From the NCBI GenBank assembly GCA_022885665.1, contig JAGQDJ010000102.1, forward strand, positions 124,001-188,000: a stretch of DNA of 64,000 nt, read 5' to 3'. This document shows, piece after piece, positions 41,901 to 51,640 of this stretch. The notes under the pieces are model-generated. The model saw only the letters and a program-made list of their open reading frames with translations, did not search any database and was not told the origin of the DNA. The DNA comes from Triops longicaudatus (lineage: Eukaryota; Arthropoda; Branchiopoda; Notostraca; Triopsidae). Within the stretch, counting starts at the first letter, position 1, and every line of letters begins with the position of its first letter. The position numbers and the translations under genes are program-made.

Positions 41901-44897
41901 CTATGGACGAAATTTCAGTTTTCGGATAAAGGACTGCGGACGAGTTTCGTTTTATACAAGATGCACTCATGCGTCATACCACACATAAGAAAATTGTAGA
42001 CCTCACCAACCCTCATTTCTAGGTTTTTATATAATCTTCCCGCCTGCTTGAAGTAACAGGTTTATGGACTGCAATTTATTGCATGTATGTAACCGATCTT
42101 ATTTGTATCGAAAGCGGAAGACGATAATGTGTCACGCAGACAGGTCGTCTTAAACCAATAAAAAAAAATATCTTTGTCATTTTGTGCATTCTTGTAAAAT
42201 CTAGGGTTGTTCAACCCCTCCACTTTCGCAAATGTTGGCAAGTCAAATAAAAACTTCAGCGAACTTGCTGTATAGGATTTCTGCACCCAAGTCCCAAATA
42301 CAGTGCTCTCCAGTCCAAAAGCACTCAATGTTACTAGCAATGCTCAATAATCATTAATATTTCATTTTATTCGTTAAATTCTTTTCAGTCGTCATTATTT
42401 TATTTTGTCCCTTTCGTTCCTTGCATTGATTACTTTGCTAGTAACACTCAATCTTCGTTTTTAAGGCTTCAGCCTTAAAACAAAACATGGCACTAAGCTA
42501 CAGCCAAACCTCCATACGTACGGAAAAAGTGCAGTGATCCCCACATTTACGCGGCAGATCGCTTCCACGAAAATATCGCATAAATTGAACATGTTTAACA
42601 CGTATGAGATAGGGATGCGTTCCACGCTCTCTGAGAATTTATTCTTATTGAGTTACAAAAAAATAGCAATAAATATAATTTCAATTGTAGGTACATATTT
42701 GTAGGTTACCGATTATATCTGAGTAATTTTTTAACTGCTCTATTTCTTCGAAAACGATCCTATATTACCACTAAATATGTTGGAAAATCTTTTACATGAC
42801 AAAATATTGACTTGAGTAAAAAGAACCGCAAGGGTAACGTGAAGGCCCGTAGCCAGGATTTCGGTTCGGGGGGATCAATATGCAATTTTACTGGACATTT
42901 AGGTTTCGCCTATCTTCACCATTATTAAATAAAAATTTCGGGGGGGGGGTTTAACCCCCTAACCTCCCCCCTGGCTACGGGCCTGGTAACGTGCCATGGT
43001 AAAGCCGTTTTCTAATTGGGGAACGGAAAGAATCGTTGCCAAGAAAAAATGACATAACTGCCTTTTAACTTCCAGTTAATTGACATTGACTACTCAATAA
43101 GCCGAGAAAACATTGTTCCGACCACAAATAGAACGAGACCAGCACATTGTGAACAACCGGAAAAAATAGTCCTTTATTTTAACGTAACCGTTTGTTCTGT
43201 AGCGAATGATGGAAATAGGACATTTAGTGTGTTCACAAATTATGCATTGAGGCTCGAATTCGCCAAACCATTCGCGGATTTTTTTAAGTTAGACAAATCC
43301 TGTATCTGTGAATCCCGAGAAGATTGGACCACACAAAAATATGATGGCTAGATTGTATGCTACTGCTCCGAGCCTTGACCCACACGTACAACCAACACCT
43401 CGCTTTTGCTCTTGACGATCGATAATGCCCGAAAAATGAAGCTTACTCTACGCTCCCATACTCACAAGGACAGGAACCCTCGTTATGAACTCACTATTAC
43501 TGTATAAAACTACAACTACGCGCCAAATCGGCCTAGTTGCTGCCACCCTAACAGTACTCAATATGTATACTATGACTGTTCCACATTTTAGCATAACGCC
43601 AGATAACACAATCCCTTCCGGAAGAGGACACAGAAAGGATTATCGTCGTGGATAAACATGTCATTTTTTCGACAAGGGCTCATAACCCCCTCTTACGCCT
43701 TTTAATGCGGCATGCGCATATTTGCCAGTTGAAGAGGTTATCAATATTCATGGTGATAATGCTTACTGTAAGGTTGACAATAGTAACTCGTGGTCCTTGA
43801 GTTAAAAGTAACCTTACGATGTCAGCATGCCCCCCCCAAGACGCTAAATGAAGCGGTGAAGAACCTTGAGGATCGGTCAGGTTTGGTGAAGCTTCATGAA
43901 GTAAAAGAAGTGACACAACCTCCCTGGCAAACAAAAAGAAAATAAAAAATATTTTAGAACCATACTCTCAAGTCTCAACTCTTCCAAGTTTTTGAATGTC
44001 ACTTACCAAAACAAAAATAAATTAACTAAAAAAAATCAATTTACGATTCTTACCAACAAGGAGAATTTTTAAAGGTTTAATTGACAAGGAAAGAGTGCTA
44101 AGAAAAATTTAGAAAACTTCCAAAAATCAACACGAAACATTAAAATAATTAAGTAAAACATAACTTGTTTCGTTGTTACCTATTCAAAGCGGTTAACTCA
44201 TAACAACATAATCACAAAAACGTACAAGATAAAATATTAAAAATTAAAATGATCTTTTGATTTCTTCTGTTTTGATTATCGTGGTGATTACATGATTCAA
44301 TTTCTCGTCAATGAGTTGAATGAATTTACAATAGCTATAGAAAGTGAAAATGAAAAATATGCGCATGAATTTTTTAGATAACGCGCTTAAACCCCGTAAG
44401 GTAAAAGAGCAATTCTGGACAGAAACTAGGTCAAATCCTACAGCATGACATTCGAATCGATACAACTGATAAGATTAGCCTAGTCACCAGAAAGACACAG
44501 ATTGTTATAGACCATACAAATAACGGGTGTTAACGATCATCTTATAAAATATATATTGAATTACTTGTGTCCATTAAGGGCAGCATGGTGTAGAGCTGAG
44601 AATCCACTGGAATCTTGGTAATTTGTGCCTGGCCCGCGTCTCAAACTGGCGTCAGTCAGGAAAATAAAAACAGAAAAGAGGAAAGTTTTAGGACATAGCT
44701 GGGATTCATTCAAAGTCGTAAACTATCTTAGAGATATTATCACTCGAAGAAACGAGATTAAGGGCCGATTTTAAGAAAAGAACTGTCGGTTTTGGGTACC
44801 TTGCTAGTGGCCCTCGTGTTTTGTTGCTTAAAAGCTTTTCCACAGCTAAGCAATTACCACTTCTTGCAGCGTCAATTAACTCTTGGTCTTTACCCAT
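29978..44897 (-). CDS. ANKS1: ANKS1-family adaptor (ankyrin repeats, two SAM domains, PTB domain), 16 coding exons, 1,471 aa
   Basis: Cytoplasmic scaffold of the ANKS1A/ANKS1B (Odin/AIDA-1) family, which links receptor tyrosine kinase signalling to partners through SAM and PTB domains (family knowledge). Exons in transcript order: 44897-44800, 44645-44565, 43923-43767, 41291-41146, 41031-40909, 40672-40446, 38466-37856, 36890-36108, 34912-34750, 33969-33592, 32575-32430, 32223-31777, 31628-31275, 30964-30803, 30679-30542, 30379-29978. The sum is 4,416 nt, in phase throughout. It starts MGKDQELIDAARSGN (human MGKEQELLEAARTGH) in the context GTGACCATGG. Ankyrin repeats ~1-270; linker with three YENV motifs 278-920; SAM1 ~941-1003 (GWLTSLGLQQYE); SAM2 ~1018-1080; PTB ~1220-1362 (YLGSTLVRELKG, EHEIRNIHCACQD, EIILTLGEAFEVAYQ). 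Weakest calls are the acceptor at 38467-38468 and the atypical donor GTTTGT after 41146. It shares its promoter region with TM7SF3. Confidence 0.95.
38608..38825. mobile_element. 218-bp hairpin (foldback) element in an ANKS1 intron
   Basis: Left arm 38608-38700 and the reverse complement of the right arm (~38732-38825) align over ~93 bp, sharing ATTTCTCTTCGTTGG and GAAAAATATGCAATAGTTTT and ending with near-identical ATCGTC. The loop is ~31 nt. It lies 142 nt upstream of the ANKS1 exon 7 acceptor. I see no clear target site duplication. It is unrelated to the GGCCCGTAGCC element. Confidence 0.7.
42843..42984. mobile_element. MULE-like foldback MITE with 9-bp target site duplication
   Basis: A 142-bp element with 15-bp inverted ends AGGCCCGTAGCCAGG / CCTGGCTACGGGCCT followed inward by G-rich and C-rich arms. 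It is flanked by direct repeats GGTAACGTG at 42833-42841 and 42985-42993, an exact 9-bp target duplication. It lies inside the ANKS1 intron between exons 3 and 4 and has no coding capacity. A 9-bp duplication with inverted ends suits Mutator-like elements, but the superfamily is inferred. Confidence 0.8.
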
Positions 44898-45039
44898 GGT
44901 CACCACTATCTAATCTCATTAAGACATTTTTTGAAACACCACCACAATAAAAAGATAAGCGAATTGCCAAAACATTGCCACAACCCCTCCAAAAACTTGT
45001 CATCGATCCAGGGCGGCCATAGCTGAAGCTTCCACTTGA

Positions 45040-45047
45040 TGACGTCA
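45040..45047. promoter_or_regulatory. CRE/ATF site TGACGTCA
   Basis: Perfect 8-bp palindromic cAMP-response element in the middle of the bidirectional promoter segment. CREB/ATF proteins bind this sequence (established knowledge). Occupancy here is inferred. Confidence 0.55.
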
Positions 45048-45057
45048 TATATGCTCT

Positions 45058-45070
45058 GTTGCCTAGTAAC
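45058..45070. promoter_or_regulatory. RFX X-box GTTGCCTAGTAAC
   Basis: Full match to the degenerate RFX consensus RYYNYY-N(1-3)-RRNRAC with a 1-nt spacer. It lies 10 bp beyond the CRE in the shared promoter. RFX factors bind such sites (established knowledge). Which of the two genes it serves cannot be read from sequence. Confidence 0.5.
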
Positions 45071-45217
45071 GGCTTGGTGTATACATGGTTTCCCTGAGCT
45101 CCGCCTTTGCCTCACCTCTCTGACTGTGTTTTGACCGGTTTGCTTGCGATTGTAATTGACAGTTTTGGCGGGCTGCAGCGAGACATCTCGTGAAAAGCTG
45201 AAATTTGCTGTCTCCAA

Positions 45218-48200
45218 ATGAATGGTGCAGTCTTTTTCGTTGTTTTTATTAGCTCCGGTTATGCTTTGCTGGCTTTCGAAATTGAACCGGTGGCTGTCTA
45301 TGGTAAAGGCTAAATTTTGATTTTTGCCAACTCACTCTCAAAAATGAACTAGAGACATCTCTTTGGTTGGTATCAGGGCACTTTTTGGCTTCCCCCGTCT
45401 ACTCCTAAGTTAAGTAAAATTATTTAAGTTCGTGTTAAAGTTATAAAATTTTTTCTTTAAAGTAAGTATAGTTACGCGTAGAAACAAGTCATGTCTTATG
45501 ATTACAATGATTGTGATCACCCACTCGTTTATTTTCGTGTTAAACTTAACCTGTATTGTTTTAAACCAGTATTTCTCAATAGTTTTCATTCATTGGGAAA
45601 CCAAAAAAAATTACGAGACAAAATTCATAAAATAAAATCAAGTTTGAGACCTAACTGAACGATAAGGGAATCCAAACTAAACGATTCGGACGATTTTGAA
45701 AAATAGAATGCTTATCGTTTGCTTATAAGTTTTCGACAGTAAAATTTTCGACCTTAACACCTTATAAGGATCGTCTAAAACTTTGCAGAAAATTCACTGA
45801 ATCAGTTTGATAGAAACATGTCACATTTAAGCTTTTTTTGTGTGTGTGTGGGGGGGGGGGGGGGGAATATCAAACAATATTTTACTCGAAGGTCATTTGA
45901 TCCGTTTTAAGTTATTTTTTAACGATAACAAACTTCAAATTTTTCAACAGTGATAGGGTTGCAGTTTGTGAAAATTGTCGAAGCTTTTCAGGTGATTATT
46001 CCAAAATTAAATGGCAGATGTGACATGTTTTGATAAAGATGTTAGTTAAAAGTTGCTTTAGTGCATACTTAACAGTAATTTTTGAACAGGCTTTCCCTAA
46101 AAGCATCAAAATCTTACTCGTTTATGACAGATTTACTAAGAATGATTTTGAAAATAACTTGAGAGCGTACCGTAATCGTCACTTTGCGTTTTACTGTCAG
46201 AAAATGATGTTGAAAGGTTGAGCAATTTTTTGTGAAAGAGGCTGAATCGCTTAATACGTAATATCCCTGTATATCGGTTAAGTAACACGTAGTCTTTCAT
46301 TCGAAAAATACTGTAAGTGCAAGAACAACTAAATTGGTAAGTAAGACAAACGTTATTTTAGCCTTTCAGTTCTTTCGAACAATTTTTAAGACCTTTTAAT
46401 GTCAAATTTTCTTGAGGTTGACACCGTTTCCCCAAATCCGAAAGGTTTTTACCCACTATTGAAAAGCACTGGCTCAACGTAACCTAAGTTACATCCATAT
46501 AGCTAGTGTCACACGATATTGTATTCCGTCCATAAAATTAATCTTAGATTGGATGTCATAAGAAACAAAATAAATTAATTTTGCATAGTCCGCAATGATG
46601 GACAGTGCCTTGCGTGTAACCAAATTTTATTCCTTTGTTAAATCACATTTTCCGTACATAATTGCTTCGAAATATGCCTATGTGCATTTGGGTTCCTGAA
46701 TTTAGGAGCATAACGTAGTTTGCTTTACCTAACTTAACTTCAGCTACCACTGACCCTATAAAAACAGTTTTGTGCTAGATGTAGAAAGTTTTTTTCGTGA
46801 AGTCATAGAACCTGAAATGGGATGAATGAACGGAGAAAACATTGCAGTGACTTATGCAATACTTTTCTTGTGTCATTGCTGCGCAGTATGTTTACTTTGC
46901 TTTCATTAATTAGGTGTTTGGGTTCGTGAGATATAGAACGGAGCGTATATTGGTGAAGTACCAAAGACTAAATTACTGTTACGTTTGAAACTATTTATTG
47001 ATTACTGGAGACGTGTTGGAAACAGGATAAGAAAAAGAAACGCAAAAGATAAAAAATTTACTTAAATTTGTAAGAAGTCTTCCGCATCAAAAGGAGATCT
47101 TTAATATCATCCGACCTTTAAAATTATTCCTTATACAGTAAACGTTGTTAAAAAGAAACTGGTTATAACAGACTATTGTGTACAAGGTCCACATACCGTG
47201 TCGAAAAAGACATTGAAGTCAGTATTAGCTATTAAATGAAATATAGACCTACGGAAAAGTTCTTTATTCCTTTGGGTGTCCATTAAAGTGAGGTTTTATA
47301 GTACAAAACAAGCTCGATGACTCTTTTCCGATTAATTGTCGGAAATAAATAAAATTGTAGATATCATTAACGTTCATTTGTCTGTAATATATTAAACCGT
47401 AATCATTTCGGTTAAGCACTGATGATGAAGAAAATAGACTGTAATTTAACTAATGGTAAGAGCGAAATTAATATAAAAAAAAACTCGCAAGGCGTACAGG
47501 ACTTTTAACATGCCGAGTGTATAAGTAATAAATGACTTCTTATTTGCCTTATCGTAAAAGTTGACAAAAATTATGTGCTAATGATTCTGAACTACAATTA
47601 ACTATAAAGGATACCTCAGTAAAGCCAATAGTTAAATTTTAGTAATATTTTTATCAAGAAAATTAAAGGTAGTGATTTTCCCAACTTACGCAGCACTGAT
47701 AAGTAGCCAATAACATTGCCGATTTCCCTGAAATTTTAATGTTCTAAAACTCTTATTAGAAAAACATGTCATGTATTTTTTATTATTATTATTTTTTTAT
47801 TATTTTTTTGTGATCGGATGTGTTCGTGAATATTGAATAGATTAGAGAACATTTCTGGGGGCCAACCTTTAATTGATACTATTACATTGGGCAGCAAGAT
47901 GGAGCTACGTTGAAACCTGTTTTCCTTGAAAAAAAAATGAGTCATAGCACTCTTGATTTGCTTGTTGCCGAAATATTGTTGCAAATTAGGGATGTTTTAT
48001 TGACTGGTGGTATTTTTAGATGGTTCTACCTTGTTAGTCAGTCACAGCAATGGTATGATCGTTGATCACATTGTGGTCATGCCGCCCCGGGGGACGCTCC
48101 AACTTCAAATGCAAGTGCCTTCCCCTCAGGACCATTTTGTTTTATTCCAAGCTCACAGTCAGGTTCTCCCTGTAACCCTCTCATACGAGCAAGTCCCCAA

Positions 48201-50669
48201 GCTGGGCAATCATATCAATGGGACCAATATTGGATTAATTTCCATGCTTGGTGCTAACAGGGGACCAACCTGGGTGTATCTTCACAATCCCAATGACGTC
48301 AACAATACAGTACTTACGTTTGCTCAGTTCTACGACGTTACTGGTAATTATGAGAAAACTTGTTACTTCCATTACCATTTTTATTGTGTTACGCTTCTGA
48401 TATGTAATTTTCTTTTCTTCCTTTTTTTGTTTGTTTTCAGCGCCTATCCCTGGTGCATGCGTCCAGAATTCCGTTTTACGTATTCTTCCTCTTGTGCACG
48501 TGACTTATACCGAACATGTGGTTTCTGTCGAGCATTCCCCAGCGGGTGAACCGTACACTTATTTTGAAAATCCACCTCCGTGTAATGACAGTCAACTCGA
48601 ATATGAAGTTTATCACCACCACTTACCTGAACGAGATTTTTCCCTGACGTCGTACTTCCGAATCATCCGCGAAATGAGAACGGTAGAAGGGGCCCGCAAA
48701 TTGGGACGCGAGGTAAAACCCCGATCATGTTAACGAGAATGCATCGAGTATAACAAGTATAGGCGTAAAAACCGAAAAGTCTGTTTAGTACTGCCGACTA
48801 ACACTGTAATTGGAAAGAAACGGGAAATGAACGCAATTTAGATTCAGGTGTCAGATTCTAGTAAACAGTAGCAGAAAGCTATTTTCTTTTATTTTCTGGC
48901 AAGGAAAGTGCATTGCTTGTAGCAATGAAAGTTCAATTAGTTACACATTAGCTTTTATAAGAGTTAAATTTTACTTTTAGTAATTGTTAGGGATTCAGAA
49001 GTCTACCGTTTCTTTGATTTATTTTATTGTAAATTTGTCTTATTTCCTCTGAAAAGGCCACAGAGTTCGGAATAATACCCGAAACTCGAAGCTTGTTCAG
49101 TGCCTATCCTGGGACTGGTCGTGCGTTTAGCGTCATCGTAAGCTATGTAGGCATGGAATCGGTGCCCTCGGCGGCTTACGTACCCGCCATTACTTACGCT
49201 TGCGATCTAAGAAGCGAAAATGGGTGTCAAGTGTTAAGTAATCTCAAACAACATCTTTTCTACAACGTCGCTGATTACCCTGTATAATTTATAAATGGTT
49301 TCTAGCTACGACATACAGTAAAATCTTGTGTGCGTTATCGATATTCGTGAGTACTTTCATTGCCCTTTTCGGCCACCGTTACTTCCAGACGGAAATGTTC
49401 GTTATGGGTTGCGCGGCGTCGGCTTTGGTGGCCTTCATTTGCTTAGTCAAATACGACACCATGTTAAACGTCACGGGTAAGTGGCAAAAACGAGGGGAGG
49501 AACGCCCAATTAACATTGTAACGAAGGTCTGGCGAGTGTCACCACCTTAGCGGGCGTCATTGGTGGTATTATCTGGTGGCTTCTTTGGTGGCGATTCGGT
49601 GTGCCAGTGTTTTCCATCACCATTCCTGTCTTGTTGTTAGGATTCTTGGCAGCCTCGGTGGTTTTTTATTTCCCTATTAGTAAGAAAGTTTTGATGAGGC
49701 CAGTCGAGGTGTCACTATAACTTCATTCTTGTGTTTGTGTCTAGGCATCGAGTTCCTTACTAGCGATTTTAATTTCTGGATGTCTTTCACGTGCTGCCTC
49801 ATGGTTTTGCCCGTCTTCCTGCTCCCTTTCACACGAACGGTACGTGAGACGAACACTTATTTTTGTCTAACTGAATTTCCACCAACACCACCACGCTCGT
49901 TAGTTACTTTATTTCATCATAGCTAGAGCGACGAAAGAAGAAGTGTTCATTTCTTTCCTCTCCATAGCAGTGATGCAATTTGTAACCTAATATATGTGTC
50001 TTGTTCTTCCGGGCGTGTCTATACGCATTGTTCAGGCTAACATTGTCAGCTGCGCTGTATTGGGCAGCTATGGAGTGATTATTCCCGTGGATCATTATCT
50101 GGGGACCAGTCTTAAGTACATTATCGTGAACACGTTACGACGAGCGACAGTTCCCGAGTTCGGAAGAGCGATTCTCCACCCACCGTATCAAACACGCGGT
50201 AATATGAATGAACGCTTACGTTGTGAGGTTTCTGAGACATTTTTTCCTATTTTTCTGTTTGGTATTTTTGTTGGCGTAATTTCAATCCAACGTGGCTTGC
50301 GTCTATAGTTGGGTGTGTTCCTTGTATTGACAATGAATAGATTTTCAAAGGATACGATCAGAAACTCAAGTCATTAACTGTTTTTACTTACCTTAGTATA
50401 GTTTTTTATTTATCTTTCATTTTTTCTTTATAGATTGGATTCTTAGCCTGGTGGGATGTGGTTTAGTTTTGGTGGCCACTGTGTTCCAACTCGTGAGAGA
50501 AAAGGATAGGCCACCCTTTCCACCCAACCCGTACTATTGCTGGAAGCAGCAGCGGTCTTTGAATCGTAGTCAGCGTGCTGAAAGTCTTTCAAACGGTCAA
50601 TGTTCCGAAGAAACGAGACCCTTATTGTCCAACAATGGTGCATCACAACCATCCAGTTATTCCAAGTAG
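45218..50669 (+). CDS. TM7SF3: Transmembrane 7 superfamily member 3, 9 coding exons, 559 aa
   Basis: Seven-pass membrane protein of the TM7SF3 family (human 570 aa, from memory). Exons: 45218-45302, 48020-48343, 48441-48712, 49057-49237, 49306-49476, 49527-49679, 49745-49839, 50036-50198, 50434-50669. The sum is 1,680 nt with consistent phases. Exon 1 encodes a signal peptide (MNGAVFFVVFISSGYALLA). Exons 2-4 encode a lumenal domain with NGT and NNT glycosylation sequons and the family motif ENPPPCNDSQLEYEVY. Spans: ILCALSIFVSTFIALFGH, MFVMGCAASALVAFICLV, then GGIIWWLLWWRFG, ITIPVLLLGFLAASVVFYFP, FWMSFTCCLMVLPVFLLPF, SCAVLGSYGVIIPVDHY, LVGCGLVLVATVFQLV. The segment DRPPFPPNPYYCWKQ matches human GRPFFPPHPYKLWKQ. 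The tail ETRPLLS is an acidic di-leucine motif of endo-lysosomal sorting type. Oddities: intron 5 is only 50 nt, without a clear pyrimidine tract, while intron 1 is 2.7 kb. Confidence 0.95.
45303..48019 (+). other. TM7SF3 intron 1 (2.7 kb)
   Basis: Bounded by TATG|GTAAAG and TATTTTTAG|AT. Apart from the TG/G16 repeat no internal feature is recognised. It is about ten times longer than the other introns of this gene, which is a common place for regulatory elements (inference). Confidence 0.8.
45841..45865. repeat. (TG)n followed by G16
   Basis: Compound simple repeat in the first intron of TM7SF3: a short TG array running into sixteen G residues (45850-45865). It is the longest G run of the window. 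Confidence 0.9.
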
Positions 50670-51640
50670 TTTCTACTCGTTTTCCTTCCTCCCAACAATT
50701 CAAGATTTACTGTTTTTCTCATCTGCAACATTATTACTGATAACTGTTTTACAGGTTTTTGAGTCATAGCTTTGTTGTTATTTTGTTGTATAGTATATAT
50801 ATATATGTTGAACAGCCATACACTCTTACAATATGTCAGTGTGAAACTCGAAAATGCGCGTGTATGATCTCTGAATATCTCTACATTTGCGAAATTCACA
50901 AGCTTATTGCGTGAAACGTGTGGTTACAAGGGGGAAAACGAAAGGGAAAACAAGAAAAAGGCAGGACTTTCAAAAGATCTGTCGCAATAGCAATTTTTTC
51001 AAACATCAATTTTTAATATCGTGACGAATATCAACGCGGTACAATATAATTATCCACCACTTGCTGGACAGGAAAAAAACTCTAGCTTTGGTATAACAGG
51101 AGTACAGTTGTACAAGGACAAGACTTTTCTTTCATTATTCAACACTCCCAAAGCTTACGCAGTTGTAGTAACGGAATTTCTTGTGCGGAGGAATTTGAAT
51201 ACTAGTTGAAACTATTTGTGCTTCTCTCCGAGGAGGAAATGGGTAAAATTATAAAGAACACATTTTGCTCAGTGACAAGTGAAGATTTAAGACAGAACAC
51301 GTCTTACCCTCCACAGCAAAAAGTATTGTTGCGTGACCGGCTAGGGCATACGGGAACAATTGTTAAAAACCTAAACACCGGAAAACACATTTTCATTGGT
51401 GTGCACACATAAAAAAACACCACAAGTGCTTTTAATTGACACAGCTTTTGCACTTGCACGAGCTACCTATCACGGTGACAGATCATAAAGATCGATCGCT
51501 ACGACTCTCGAACACACAAACACTTGCATCACTAACACTTTGTTTTTTCAAACTTATAGCTTACATCTCGCTACACCATTAATTCATGTTTCCGGTATTG
51601 TGAAATCTTCCTTCTTTTTCCTTCTTTATTCCAGTCAAGT
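50670..51640. other. Intergenic space between the convergent TM7SF3 and Pax6 3' ends
   Basis: 971 bp holding both 3' UTRs. No AATAAA was seen for TM7SF3. An AT dinucleotide run lies at ~50795-50811 and a candidate Pax6 poly(A) signal at 51625-51630. Confidence 0.7.
51625..51630 (-). terminator. Candidate Pax6 polyadenylation signal AATAAA
   Basis: AATAAA on the minus strand starts 10 nt after the TGA stop codon (51643-51641). If used, the 3' UTR would be only a few tens of nt. I saw no other canonical hexamer near, but longer isoforms running toward TM7SF3 cannot be excluded. Confidence 0.35.

Larger units (their letters stand above)
44898..45217. promoter_or_regulatory. Shared head-to-head promoter region of ANKS1 (-) and TM7SF3 (+)
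   Basis: Only 320 bp separates the ATG codons of two divergent genes, so both 5' UTRs and both core promoters must lie here unless non-coding exons sit elsewhere. The segment looks less AT-rich than its surroundings and holds a perfect CRE and an RFX X-box near its middle. A CATATATG stretch abuts the CRE, but I see no convincing TATA box. Promoter activity is inferred from layout and motifs, not observed. Confidence 0.7.
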
